Shown: in pieces, positions 22,334 through 33,926 of the stretch
How the letters are laid out: the number at the start of each line of letters is the position of its first letter
How positions within the stretch are numbered: position 1 is the first letter of the stretch
Assembly: GCA_029641185.1 (NCBI GenBank)
Contig: JAPWGK010000019.1
Location: 186,001-250,000 of the forward strand
Origin: Pseudofabraea citricarpa
Taxonomy: Eukaryota; Ascomycota; Leotiomycetes; Helotiales; Dermateaceae
DNA: 64,000 bases
Direction of reading: 5' to 3'
The notes under the pieces: generated by a model
What the model saw: the letters and a program-made list of their open reading frames with translations, nothing else
Told to the model about the DNA's origin: nothing
Database searches by the model: none
Position numbers and translations under genes: made by a program

Positions 22334-24198
22334 CCACGGGATTGCATCGCGGAGGTTCGGTAAAGGTGGTTTTATTGGTGAGCAGATTTGTGGCGTGAGC
22401 TGGTTCAGATCAGGGAGAATCAGAAGATCTCCCGCAGCTGTTTAGGGCGCTTTGGAGAGAATGACTTCGGCCTGTTCGGCTGAGGGCGTCTTTCGACCGG
22501 CACGATCGGAATCCTCTGAACATGTGTCGCGATTTGTGATTACCGTGAGGTTTATTCCTGTTGAGTCATTTTACACTAGAGCATCACTGATTTTACACAT
22601 GTTTGTTGGCCATATCTCCTGGAGAAGTGATGGTGTTGATGTGTTTGTTTCAAACCAACCGAGCATATCAACATGTAAGCCACAAGAGACTTCCCCACAA
22701 GATCGGCACCGGGGATGGAGATGCGATCTGCCAAGAGATCTCCTCCGTGCCGAAGCCCATCTTTTTGTTCTGAAGCAAAGGAAGATAACGGGAGTCCTAA
22801 TCAGGTCGTCACTGTATACTCTATTATCTTCCTGCCCGATGGAGGAATTTTGTCGAAGGTGGCAGTGAAGAGCATGCGTCCTTAGAAGACTTCTTGGTGA
22901 TTACGCGCGTCGAACACGAGACACACTCCAACAGTGATTGGCACTGCACAGTGCACAGCCTGGAAGAAGTCGTCGTAGTTCCTCGGCCGATGACCATTCA
23001 CTCTGTGGCTACGAGGAACAGCTCATACGTTTTGCTTGAATATGCCCAGAGGGGTGGAGGCCCCACGGCGCGTAGTTGTTCATTCATAATAAATCCTGTT
23101 AAGAGGAAATGATGACAGTGGCTTGAATAGGTGAAAGGTTGCCAGTTGTGAATGAATAAGCTTTTTTTGGCGTGACTTTCCGGTGATGGCGTACTGTAGG
23201 ACAGGTACCACGACTGCAGGCCATCTGCTTACGACCCTATTCAGCTATCTGAGCCGGAGCCTTTGAGATTCTTCAAGGATCTTTCTTGAATTGTCGACAT
23301 GCCATGACTGAGGAATGCAGAGAAATATCCGAACATTGGCCGGACGGTTATGACGGTTGAGGCGTCTCGGGATTGAATTGTAAATGGGGAGAATCTCATT
23401 AACTGAAGAAGAATCATCGACTAACAAAACTTTTTTCGCTTTTTTTCTGCTTCATCCTGGTCAGAGCCCCCACCGGCCGAACCCAGTAATGAGGCTCCCC
23501 ATAATGATTTGTTCGTGTGAAGCGATGCTTCATAGGCCGCCGGTGAGGTTTGAATCCTTCAATCATGTTCTTCCAGCAAATCATAGATGTTTCATGCGTG
23601 AGGCGGGTTCCAGGCTCTCTGCGGCTTCTTCCAGACAAATCTTTTTCGTCGGCTGATGGAAGCACTACGAGTCAACAACGCTCGTCTAACTGACAGAGCG
23701 CGCGATCTGATACCCGTCGTGCCCGTGAACTCACAACCCCATGCAGTGAATAGCAATCACCCATGAAGGAGGGAATGCGAGATGGCGGCATTTCCCTTCC
23801 AGAAGCCTTCCCGTTCCGTTCAGCAAGAGATTGCGGTCTTGGGTTGTCAAACTCCAGATGATGAGGCCAAGGGGGAAGATGATGGAATATTGAGAAGGGC
23901 ATCAACATGTGATCTGGGATTGTCCCGGCAATCCAGTTTGGGAGAGAGGTCGCGGTGGCTCGCACAATGTCGTGGACTCGTGGGAGGTCAAGCTTAGGCG
24001 GCAATAATTCGAAACTTCATGCGACGGCGATAGATCTGATCTCCTGTCCAGGGCCCTCCCCCGCTGTTGGACTGGTATATTGTAACGATGCCAGTGTTGC
24101 GACGACCCCTTTCCTGCAGCGCTGTGGTAATGCGGTAGTAGTGTGTGTGGTGGTAGTGTGGTAGTATGGATGGGGGACGGGGGATGTGAGTGTGGAAG

Positions 24199-24219
24199 TG
24201 GATGTGGATGTGGATGTGG
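24199..24219. repeat. GGATGT microsatellite
   Basis: Three adjacent copies of ggatgt lie within a longer GT/GA-rich stretch. It is non-coding. Confidence 0.7.
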
Positions 24220-24558
24220 CAGTTGGGGTCTGCAACCCACCTGGGCGGTGACGGAGGCTTGACGATCACCCACTGCATTGTGGTTAGGGCGATGCCCGAA
24301 AAGGTCTTCCCTCACTGCTTCGACACCTCAGTCCACAGTCCACAGTGAATAATAATGATGAGTGGCCTTGCGACGTTTTGCTGACATGCGGCCCTGAGTA
24401 AGTAAGTGTGTTTGCTGCGGTTGTTGGCCCTGTTGGCCCTGTTGCCCCGCTAGCGTCGTAGCGTCGCCGAGGGTGCCGATAGGAGGATTGACATCAACGC
24501 AAGCCTGTTCAATGCCCACTGCCACACACAACTACAAGTACCCAAAGCCCCGAATATA

Positions 24559-24594
24559 CCACTACCACCACCACCACCTCCTCCTCCTCCTCCA
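24559..24594. repeat. ACC then CTC trinucleotide repeats
   Basis: An accacc run passes directly into a ctcctc run. The antisense frame reads as poly-Gly, which produces a spurious 162-codon frame. Confidence 0.85.
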
Positions 24595-25295
24595 TCATGT
24601 CCCCGACTCACGCTTGCTTTTGTCCTGAGACCTTGGAATCTCCAGTCCTCTGATCGCCTCCCAGACCAGCATCTCGCCCGCTCGCTCGCCGCTCGAATCC
24701 ACTGCACTGCTGCTGTATTGTGCCCTCTCGTCTGTGACGACATCGAGCAAGGATTGGAGGGGAGAGCATTGCAAGCATTACAAGCATTGCCCAACCCGTA
24801 CCAGCAGATCGAATCTTGAATAGCATCCAGCCTCCAGTACCCAGCGTCCCCACGTCGACCCAGACCAGACCGCTTTGTGTGTGTGTGTGCTGGCATAAGA
24901 CAAACAGCCTTGTTCCTTGTTGACCGTCTTATCAACACTCCCGCTACCTGCCCACTAATCTAAGACTGTACCGTACTGTACGTCCCATCTCTCAAACCAA
25001 AGTCTGAATAGGGTGCTCCTGTGCCAGTCGCGCAAGGCCTCCTGTCTCGCATTATACATATCATTATGGCCTAAGCCCTGCCGGCACTTCCTTGTCGAGT
25101 CAGGCCTGCATAATCACCTCGTCCTGGACGTCCTGGTGCCAGCGCAACCAGGCCAGTCTTCTCCCATCTCAGACACTTCCAGTGGAAATAGGGCGTATCA
25201 AAAAAACACAACAAGTACCCCTCCCCCCTCGCGCTCATCATCTCATCATCTCATCACATCCAAACCATGGGATCGCTAATGAATCGACTCGCAAC

Positions 25296-28082
25296 ATGAC
25301 AGATTCCCCACGATTCCAGTACTATACCCGCCGCGGTACAGTATACTACACGCCCACGAACGAGAATCAAGCCCAGAAGCAAGTACCACGTCTGCCTGCG
25401 CCCCCTTGCCGGCCACGGCAAGCTCGACCACACTCGATACATATAACTCGTCTGCCGGCTGGCTTTGTGCCCTTCGACCTGCGCCCTCTTCCACCTCCTC
25501 CAGAGCCAAAGAAGCCCTCCCGCTTTCGTTTAGAGCTTCAAAAGCTGGCTACTCGGGACAGCGTCAAGCGTGTCTTTGGGTCCGTCTTCTCTTCGTCCGC
25601 AAACGCCTCTACCGCTGCGTCATCGGCAAGCAACTCGACGAGATCGATAACACCAGAGACGACTCAGTCCTTGCGAAATTCACTTTCGTTAGAGCAGACA
25701 GAGCCTGTCTTCTCACGAAGAAGAGTAGTAACAAGTCCCGATCTGGAAGATCCCGCCATGTTACTCAGGGCGCAGCTTTCGGACCAGCTTCCTGTGGTTC
25801 AGCAAAACAGCCGTAGCCGCAGCAGTACGGAAAGCTCTCCCAACCCTGCGTCTGCTAATAAGACGGCTGCTTTAAATGCTGGAGATAAGCCGATATGTTC
25901 AGGCAATGGAGTATCTGTCTCGATCTTGTTAGCAGAGCCAGTCATCTATTTAGTCGGACTTGATCATGATGGGACAACTTCACACTCTTCCTCAAACTCT
26001 GCTGCGATTCTCCGGGGAAGACTACAAATGAACATCACGAAAAGCGCGAAAATAAAGGCTTTGACTATGAAATTCACGGGTAGAGCGCGCACGGAGTGGC
26101 CTGAAGGTGAACATATATAACGGTTCATACAAAATTTTCACATGCTAACACAGTCTAGGTATTCCTCCAGCAAAGTCAGAGCTTTTTGAGGAAGAATCGC
26201 TTAAAACCCAACATATGCCATTTTTTAATGCTATGTTCGAAGGGTCTGACACTGGATACGGTGCTCTGTGTAACTATGCGCTGAGGGACAAGTCCGCAAC
26301 CTCCTCAGTCACAAATCTTACGATACCCGCACTAGATAATAGACCTTCGTCTCCAGTTCCATCCGGGTTCTCTATGCCTATGATTGGCAACAGATCCAAC
26401 CGGTCGAGTATGTTATCACCAACCACTACGAAGGATTTGAAGAGACTCTCATTGCAAAGCAACCAGTCAAGAAGCTTTGGCAAAGGGGATTCTTCCTCGC
26501 ACACACCCACTCCTGCTCAAAAAGGCTACAAAATCTTCCATCCAGGGGTTTACGAATATCCATTTGAGATCCCCATCGACAACAACAGCCCAGAAACCAC
26601 AAACCTGCAACTCGCTTCGGTGAAGTGGCAGCTAGAGGTTCTGGTCGAGCGAGCTGGTACTTTCCGGGCCAATCTTCAAGGCTTCAAGGAAATTCCCGTG
26701 GTGAGATCACCTTCAGAGGACTCTCTCGAGTTGGTGGAGCCCATCTCAATCAGTAGAAAGTGGGAAGATCAGCTGCATTACGAGATTATGATCTCTGGCA
26801 AATCGTTTCCGCTGGGCTCCAAGATACCTATTGCGTTCAAGCTTACACCATTGGCAAAGGTGCAAGTCCACAAAATCAAGGTCTATGTTAGCGAAAATTT
26901 GGAATATTTCACAAGTAACAGGAAGGTAACAAGGAAAGATATTACTCGCAAAATTCTTCTTCTCGAAAAGTCCGCAGGAAAACCGCTGTCGAAGGAGTAC
27001 GCTGGGTCGGAAGTGAGAGTGCTTGCAGGAGGCGAGCCGACGCCAGATGAGAGAGAGAGGGCTCGCGCTTTTGTGACTGCCCAGCGACAACGAGAAGCAG
27101 CCAGAAATGGAGGTGAAATCAGGGAGCTAGAACCAGTTTCAGAGAACATGCTTGGCGACATTGACTTAGGACTCGAGGCATTTTGGACACAGACGGAGAT
27201 TGAGATGAACGTACAACTACCAACCTGTGAGATGATGGCGAAAGATAGAACGAAGTTACTCCACCATGACTGCACATGGAAGAACGTCAACACGCATCAT
27301 TGGATTAAGATTGTCATGCGCATTTCTCGTCAAGACGCAGACGATCCTACTGGGAAGAAGCGTCGCCACTTCGAGATCTCCATCGATTCGCCGTTCTCGA
27401 TTCTCAACTGCAGAGCAACTCAAGCAAACCTGGCGCTCCCCGAGTATAGCGGACCTCACACAGGTGTCCAAAGTCAGCAACATGTATGCGGATGTCCCAA
27501 CGCAGCTGCATCTGATGTTTCTCCGGCATCGTCGAATGGTAGCGTGCCAACTTTGGATAGTATCAGTCACGAGCAAGCCCGTCCGGAGATTCCAAACCTA
27601 GCTAGACCACCTCAAGCACATCTTTCTACAAATGCTGCTGCTGGGGTACAAAGGCCGCATGTGCCTGACCGGCCAATCCACATGCTGCGAAACCCCAGTT
27701 ATGCTCCACCTGGATTTGACGAGGAACAACCTCCACCACCGGTCGCCACTCCACCTCCAATGTATGACGTTGTCATTGGCACGCCAAGTCATGATGGCCT
27801 AGCGGACTATTTTGCAAGGTATGTGATAACGCGATGGGTTTCATGAATCATGCTAATAGTATTTGTAGAATGTCTGAATACTACGAGGAAGAAGACCAGA
27901 CTGATGACGAGGACGCTCAACGAGCGGCTAGCCGAGGGCGGGTTAACGTTGCCAATCCGCGCACACCCGGCGGCAGGATGGCCAGGTCGATGGATATCGA
28001 TAGGTCATTCATGTTCAACCCGTCTGGATTCGACAGTCGACTTGTCCGGGAAAGAGGCGAAGGCAGTGTTACGCCAACATGA
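25296..28082 (+). CDS. Alpha-arrestin (ART/CreD/Rod1-like ubiquitin-ligase adaptor)
   Basis: Exons 25296-26106, 26159-27818 and 27869-28082 give 894 residues; introns are 52 and 50 nt. A Pro- and Ser-rich start precedes the arrestin-N region (VSVSILLAEPVIYLVG, KIKALTMKFTGRARTEW). The first splice restores GIPPAKSELFEEE. The arrestin-C region follows (FPLGSKIPIAFKLTPL, KIKVYVSENLEYF). A PPMYD motif near residue 803 is a ligand for WW domains of Nedd4/Rsp5-type ubiquitin ligases. The family links such ligases to plasma-membrane transporters for endocytosis and helps carbon-source control. The frame continues upstream to 25092, but ATG 25296 is the first start after a C-rich leader and fits best. 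Confidence 0.88.
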
Positions 28083-29360
28083 TTTATACACGTGCTATAT
28101 TTTGAAATGTATATGATGGGAACGGAAAAGATTTGGGTTGCACATAATGAAATAAACTTGGGGCGTCTGGGGTTGAAACTTGCATATTTCACGGGTACGA
28201 GGGTTAAAGGTCTTCTATTTTTTGGATGATATCACGTTTTTGCATAGGCAAAAAGCATTAGGGTTCTGGTGTTTAAAGTGCATTTACAGATGTGGCTGTT
28301 TATATGGAGGTGGCAATTGGTAATGGTTTGGCATACTCGTGCCCTATTGGAAAGATTTTCTGCTGCATTTGTTTTGGATCAAGATCAAGATCAAGCCACG
28401 GGAAAGGCTTGAGCGCAGTGTTGGTTAGAGTAGCAATTGAGCCAGCGAAATATATTGCAGCTGAAGGCTTGATATGAATGTTTGATGCTTCCATACTACT
28501 GAAGTCTATGGCTGTACGGCCAGCCACCTCTGGGTGGTTTTCACTCGTGCTCTCTCTAATCAGATACTGTAGATAGATAAAAGCAAATCTTAAATCTTGT
28601 ACCAGCCCTCCTGTCACTGACTATTGGTACAGAGCGAGTTGGTTCTTAATAAGAATGGCTGATTACTCTCCTTGCGTGGTTTTTGTAGGCTACTCCATAA
28701 CCCTGTTATTCAGGTGGCACAATCAAGTCAAAGCCTGTTATCAGAGTTATCAAGGTCTCTCTCTCAAGGGCTCTAAGAGGTCGAGGTTGCTGTACTCCTC
28801 GGCAAGTCGCAAGAAAGCCAAAGCAAGGCACAGACAGGAGGGATGAGGGAGGGATAGCCGTCGCCGTCGCCATCACCACGCGGGGCTGGAAATAAATCTC
28901 CGTAGCCTCAGACTAGGAGCCACTCAGGAACAGAGCGGGCTCTGCTTTGGCGCCAAAGCACAAGGCGCACTGATCTCCTGGCTGGTGTCAAAGGATAGCA
29001 CGGTACCGGCATGTAAGGTACAACGCAACGCAACGCACATGTTTAACTTCTGTCAATAATAACACCAAAGACAAAACACAAAACACAAAACACAAAAAGT
29101 GCCGTTCGTGAAATCTAAACCCAAATCCAAACACGAGCTGGCTGAGCTTTTGCTGGCTTGGAAGTACCACCAGCCCCAGTTTATCTTCCCCAAGCAGCAA
29201 GCGATCAGCCCCGTACGGCTCCCCGGCTGCCTGCCTACCGAAGCCCACCAGCACCAGTACGAACACCGCCAGGTCTCACGTCAACTACTCTCCTCATCCC
29301 ACCGCGCAACTCTTTTCTCTGCTCTTCTTCATTACCACCTCGAGCCATGATCGAACGATC
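28083..29360. other. Intergenic, no gene supported
   Basis: This contains the end of the arrestin gene and the promoter/leader of the carboxypeptidase gene. There is a short GATCAA repeat near 28376-28394 and ACAAAAC units at 29071-29098. A minus-strand 105-codon frame (28300-28617) lacks recognisable features and is not called. Confidence 0.5.
29071..29098. repeat. ACAAAAC short tandem repeat
   Basis: Four near-perfect adenine-rich units (acaaaac) lie in the leader region of the carboxypeptidase gene. Confidence 0.7.
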
Positions 29361-31484
29361 ATGCTTTTCTTCTCCATAGTTTGTTCCGCCTTTCTGTTGC
29401 CCACCACCACATTCGCTCAGTACCCGCCAGTATCGAATCTGACGACCATTGTATCACCAGTCGACGGCAACATCACCATCTCTTACAAGACACCCCCGAA
29501 AGGAATCTGCTCCACGGCCTTCGAAACACAGGAACAATATACTGGCTGGGTCAATATACCTGGGAAATACCCAACCAACACATTCTTTTGGTTCATTGCC
29601 GCGCGGGAAACGACCGCAGACCTGACCATATGGCTCAATGGCGGACCTGGATCAAGCTCCATGGTCGGCCTGTTCACCGAGAATGGGCCTTGTGAAGTAA
29701 TTGAGAAAGGCGAAGGAGATTTTGAGACCGTGGTACGGGATTGGGGATGGGATAGGGCTTCCAATGTCCTATACATCGATCAGGTATGTATTCCTTGGCA
29801 TTGTGTTGAGCTTGCTTTCATCGCAAGTTGTTGCGCACGGGTAGCTACTATCTCTATTTGGTCGCTGACATGGCACCAGCCAAACCAAGTAGGCTTTTCC
29901 TACGACACGCCGACGAACAGTTCCCTAGACCTTTTGACCTCAAACGTCTACATCCCCGCTCAAGTACTTCCCAATTCACAACCCGCGAATACCTTCCTTA
30001 ATGGCACATTCAGCTCTATGAACTCAAATAATACTGCGAACACCACTGAGATATCTGCCATGGCAATTTGGCATATGCTTCAAGGGTTCCTCGGCGCATT
30101 CCCGCAATACAGTCCCAACGATACCTCAAGTATGGGCGTCCATCTGTTTGCCGAGAGTTATGGTGGTAAATACGGCCCGGCCTTTGCAACTTTATGGGAA
30201 GAACAGAACAGAAGACGTCAGAATGGAACTCTGTCTCAGAATGGAACGATTGCAATAAAGTTGCAGTCTTTGGGCATTGTGAATGGTTGTGTCGATGATC
30301 TTATTCAAGCGCCATTTTATCCTGTGATGGCAAACAGCAACAGCTTCGGCTTCACTGCCATCAACCCAACCAGGGCCAAACTCGCAAATGCAAGTTTCTA
30401 CGCTTCTGGGGGATGTCAGGACCAAATTGTGCAGTGCCGAGCTGCAGTCGAAGCTCAGGACCCAGACGATAATGGCGATGTGGCTGTGGTCAACTCGTTG
30501 TGCTCAGCAGCCTACGCAAATTGTGTTTCGAACGTTTTAGAGCCATATTTCGATGCCGGTAGGAGTGTCTACGATATCGCTCATCTTCTACCTGAGTCAT
30601 TTCCACCAAATACCTATCTGGAGTATCTCAACACCCCCCGAGTCCAGGAAGCTATTGGCACGCCGGTTAATTTTACTCAGTCGAATGTTGAAATCATCAA
30701 AGCGTTCACGGCAACAGGCGATTATGAACGCCAAGCTTTAGTTCCAGCTATTGCTGGCTTACTTAATTCAGGAATTCGTGTTGGTTTCATGTATGGTGAT
30801 AGAGATTATATCTGCAACTGGTACGGAGGGGAAGCAATCTCTCTAGCTGTTGCAGCTGCAACATCTCCTGCGTACGCGAGTCTTTTCCCAGCTGCCGGCT
30901 ATGCTCCAATCATCACAAATACCTCATACATTGGTGGGGTTGTCCGTCAATACGGGAATCTTTCTTTCAGCCGTATCTATGATGCAGGCCATGCCGCTCC
31001 GGCATATCAACCTGAAACGGCCTTTCAGGTTTTTGCTCGAATAATGACAGGGACTTCTGTATCAACCGGCGCAGCAATCGATCTTGCAGTCTATAATACT
31101 TCTGGGCCAGCTAATGCTACCCGCACGACGAGTCTTCCTCATTCCCCTACCTCAACCTGCTACCTTCGGGATATTCCAGGGACTTGCACTGGAGACGAGA
31201 AGAACAAGATTGTTAATAACGAAGGTGTAATCATTAATGGAGTTTTGTACGATGCGTCTTCCCAGTGGAGTTCTGCTATCAGTGCTACAGCACCACCGAG
31301 CTCTAGCAGCCAGGGAGTAGGTTCAGTGTCAACAACAACATTTACGGAGACATTGACAGGTCTCTTCACTGCCACCGCCACACCAAGTCCCACCAGAGGA
31401 CTTGCGGGTCGGACTGCAGATGTCAGTCTCATAATTTTGGGTTTGCCCCTTATTCTCACGACAGGCTTCTTGCTCCTTTCTTGA
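29361..31484 (+). CDS. Serine carboxypeptidase (peptidase family S10), probably GPI-anchored
   Basis: Exons 29361-29783 and 29880-31484 give 675 residues. A signal peptide (MLFFSIVCSAFLLPTTTFAQ) starts the protein. The oxyanion/substrate motif IWLNGGPGSSSMVG, the nucleophile Ser234 in AESYGGKYGP, the acid in GDRDYICNW (about 448-450) and His512 in DAGHAAPAYQP form the S10 active site. Many N-glycosylation sequons are present. The C-terminus is Ser/Thr-rich and ends in a hydrophobic stretch (VSLIILGLPLILTTGFLLLS), a typical GPI-attachment signal, so the enzyme is probably held at the wall or plasma membrane. The 96-nt intron has no stop and keeps frame; removing it joins YIDQ to PNQVGFSYD, the conserved sequence. 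Confidence 0.93.
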   Translation: MLFFSIVCSAFLLPTTTFAQYPPVSNLTTIVSPVDGNITISYKTPPKGICSTAFETQEQYTGWVNIPGKYPTNTFFWFIAARETTADLTIWLNGGPGSSSMVGLFTENGPCEVIEKGEGDFETVVRDWGWDRASNVLYIDQVCIPWHCVELAFIASCCARVATISIWSLTWHQPNQVGFSYDTPTNSSLDLLTSNVYIPAQVLPNSQPANTFLNGTFSSMNSNNTANTTEISAMAIWHMLQGFLGAFPQYSPNDTSSMGVHLFAESYGGKYGPAFATLWEEQNRRRQNGTLSQNGTIAIKLQSLGIVNGCVDDLIQAPFYPVMANSNSFGFTAINPTRAKLANASFYASGGCQDQIVQCRAAVEAQDPDDNGDVAVVNSLCSAAYANCVSNVLEPYFDAGRSVYDIAHLLPESFPPNTYLEYLNTPRVQEAIGTPVNFTQSNVEIIKAFTATGDYERQALVPAIAGLLNSGIRVGFMYGDRDYICNWYGGEAISLAVAAATSPAYASLFPAAGYAPIITNTSYIGGVVRQYGNLSFSRIYDAGHAAPAYQPETAFQVFARIMTGTSVSTGAAIDLAVYNTSGPANATRTTSLPHSPTSTCYLRDIPGTCTGDEKNKIVNNEGVIINGVLYDASSQWSSAISATAPPSSSSQGVGSVSTTTFTETLTGLFTATATPSPTRGLAGRTADVSLIILGLPLILTTGFLLLS

Positions 31485-33209
31485 AAAACAAAAGGATTGG
31501 TTTTTGCACTGCATATAAAGTCGAAGGTATCATGAAGGTCCGGATGGGTAAATGCATAATGGGTGGCGGTTTTCATGGTGATCTCTCATGTCTCCGGTTT
31601 ACGAAATGGTAAAAAAAAAGGTGGTAGCATACCTAGGGTTTTCCTGTTGTTTTTTGGTTGTTTTTTGCTCTCTTGGGATGTTGGACTGGTGATGGAAATT
31701 GGGTTTTGAGTTGGTTGTCCTAATCTGGTTTTTCCTTTTTCCGTTTCTCTTTAAAAACTTCTTTGTATTATACCCCCCTTTCTTCTACACGTTTGAAAGG
31801 GTTTTCGCCTCGTTTGGAATGGAATCAAGAGGAGGCCATGCAAATACATACACATATTAGAAATGGAATGAATTAATGGGATGGCGTTTCTTGCTTTTTT
31901 TGTTTCTTGTGTCTTTTAGTTTCGATTGTTTATTCGCAGTTAAACTCTTTCTGCTCGACTATACATACCTAATTAATATATTATGAGTTGAATTAGGCCG
32001 CGGGATGTGATTGCGAATGAAGCTTATGGGCGTGAAGTTGGTAGGATTTATAAAAGGGTAGGTGTGCTACGAAAGGGCTTACTACAAGACGAGTATAAGT
32101 CACAAGGAGAGGTGAAATTTTGTGCCTGTCTGCCTACCTTAAATGACACTTGGACTAACTTGATACAGTATCGGCAAGTTGCTGTTTTGTTACACTTGGA
32201 ATCACCTCGGCCACTAGCGAATGCATGCAGACATCACTATCTGTAATGAGCTCTATCGAAAATTTCGATATATGGCTATAGTAGATAAGCTACTGCCTAT
32301 TAAGAGATCTTACAGCTAGTTTGTAACTCTAGACTCTAGTATATACTCGAGAGATCTTAGCGACTTAAGCGATGAATAGAGCCTTACTTACGCGATGTAT
32401 AAACAGGGAGAAACAATGAAACCTGGCATACAATACGTCCTTGTGACGCAGAACACCAACTCGACCTTACTGTTATTATATGAGCGCAAAAGCTCACGAG
32501 GTGTGTTAACCCTGGATCTTTAGCGATAAGAAGGTAAGACGTCCGAACATCAACAAATAAGAAGCCCTCAGCCCAAATCCAAGACGGTGGCTATTATCTT
32601 ATCTAGCCTCACACAGCGCGTCCCCTCCCGAATCGCATTCTTATTCTAGGCAGCCAGCATCACCGATCCCATGTAAGATGTGTGGTGGTATCGGTAATCG
32701 AACACAACATGGCTCACCGAGTTCAGCTTTGCTGCAAGGCTAGCCTCCCATCACCGGCATCAGCAGCGCCATTGACCAATAAGCACAGCGGCGATTCGAC
32801 ACTGATGGTTACTGACCACACTTTCCCCAGAGAACCCCTACTTCATCTCCGCGAACCGTGAGCGGCGCAGGTGTGCGGCTCAAGTGTGAATCGTCATAGT
32901 TTGCTCTTCTTGCTATCACCGTCTTGAACGTCCATCAGGCTGCGCCCTGCTCTGCTGAGCAAGAGCTGTGCAACCACCTCGAAGCCATGCCGCTCAGCGC
33001 GAGATATAAGAGCCATGCGGAGCGCCCGAGTCTTCTTGGGCATTCTGAATTGGCTTCCAAAGCCTGGAGCAAGTACTCGAAAGTTCGAAACGAGCTTGAT
33101 CTACTTTGATTCAAGACAGAAACCAGAATACTGGAAGTTGAGTGATTCTTAGCATACATTCACACACATACCTCGACCTTTGATTCGACCTTACCCCAGG
33201 CAGAAGAAT
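31485..33209. other. Intergenic with a TA-rich, hairpin-rich patch
   Basis: No gene is supported in 1.7 kb. The left part is the 3' flank of the carboxypeptidase gene and is T-rich. Around 32230-32450 the DNA is rich in TA steps and short palindromes, which could mark a decayed repeat. The right part, from about 32880, is probably the promoter of the small membrane-protein gene. Confidence 0.5.
32254..32270. repeat. Short inverted repeat TATCGAAA/TTTCGATA
   Basis: Two perfect 8-bp arms are separated by one base. It sits at the left end of the TA-rich patch. Confidence 0.7.
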
Positions 33210-33926
33210 ATGCCGCCCCTCTCCAGTCAGCCACTGTGTGCGAGACAGCAAGAGTACAAAACTCCAGTCCTCCTCACACAAACTCTCACCCGCGCAACGA
33301 CAACCTACACCACGACTCTGGCTCTCGGCCCTGCGACTTCAACTTCGACATTCACATTTACATCCACATCCACATCCACATCTACATCGATGGCTCTCAC
33401 AGCACGCGCAGCCGATTCCTCTGCTTCATCAGGCCCCATAATCGGCGCCATTATGGGCGCCATCCTCGGAACGCTCGTGCTCTTGACCCTGATGTATAAA
33501 TTCTGCTTCAACAACCGATCCGCTCTCTACGGGCTACCGTCTTCCTCCCGTCATGGGCGGAGGCATGGCAGCGATATTGAGTCCTCCGTCGGCTCCATGT
33601 CTGACATCTCGGCTTCCGTCTCGGGACATAGAGGTGGGTATTTGAGGAGACCTGAGAGGGCGTACGTGAAACGGAGAAGCTCGTCTTCCTCGACAGCTGC
33701 TGCGCATGAGAGGAGACGGAGGAGGAAGCAGAGGACCAGGAGATCCAAGGCTACGGTGCAGGTGAAGGATGGCTTGTTGGGGTTTGCGTTGAGGCCTGAG
33801 GGGAGGTCTTATGCTGGAGCTGGAGCTGGGGCAGGTCCTAGGGAGAGGGGACGAGAGAGGGAGAGAGAGAGGAGGAAGTGGTATGGACATCAGTATTATT
33901 CGTCCAGGCGAACTGGTGATGATTGA
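33210..33926 (+). CDS. Small single-pass membrane protein with basic, low-complexity tail
   Basis: The frame from ATG 33210 gives 238 residues without an intron; an in-frame ATG at 33180 would add ten. The N-terminal part is Ser/Thr-rich and contains a repeated Thr-Ser run coded by an ACATCC repeat. One membrane helix (IIGAIMGAILGTLVLLTLMY) is followed by a strongly basic, Ser-rich tail with clusters such as ERRRRRKQRTRR and an Arg/Glu-rich end. A third ATG at 33390, right after the microsatellite, would leave only the helix and tail. I do not recognise a family; many Pezizomycotina encode similar short helix-plus-tail proteins. Confidence 0.6.
   Translation: MPPLSSQPLCARQQEYKTPVLLTQTLTRATTTYTTTLALGPATSTSTFTFTSTSTSTSTSMALTARAADSSASSGPIIGAIMGAILGTLVLLTLMYKFCFNNRSALYGLPSSSRHGRRHGSDIESSVGSMSDISASVSGHRGGYLRRPERAYVKRRSSSSSTAAAHERRRRRKQRTRRSKATVQVKDGLLGFALRPEGRSYAGAGAGAGPRERGRERERERRKWYGHQYYSSRRTGDD
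33347..33392. repeat. ACATCC microsatellite inside a coding frame
   Basis: Repeated acatcc/acattc units encode alternating Thr and Ser. The 6-bp unit means copy-number changes keep the frame. Confidence 0.8.

Larger units (their letters stand above)
21783..25295. other. 3.5-kb gene-poor region
   Basis: No frame here has convincing codon structure, a domain or splice-supported continuity. It contains an interrupted inverted repeat near 22274-22333, a GGATGT repeat at 24199-24219, CCA/CTC repeats at 24559-24594 and a GT run near 24875. Its right end (about 24,900-25,295) is C-rich and probably the promoter and leader of the alpha-arrestin gene. It may also hold an unrecognised non-coding RNA or a decayed element. 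Confidence 0.5.

Noticed and set aside
22452..22868. 138-codon gene in the gene-poor region
   Set aside because: No domain or codon bias, and no continuation across splice sites.
24450..24938. 162-codon minus-strand gene
   Set aside because: Built partly on poly-Gly coded by the trinucleotide repeat at 24559-24594; no features.
28300..28617. 105-codon minus-strand gene
   Set aside because: Overlaps a GATCAA repeat, no domain, no splice-supported extension.
33180..33209. Start of the small membrane-protein gene at 33180
   Set aside because: In frame but the ATG at 33210 gives MPPLSS, more like starts of similar fungal proteins; neither is proven.
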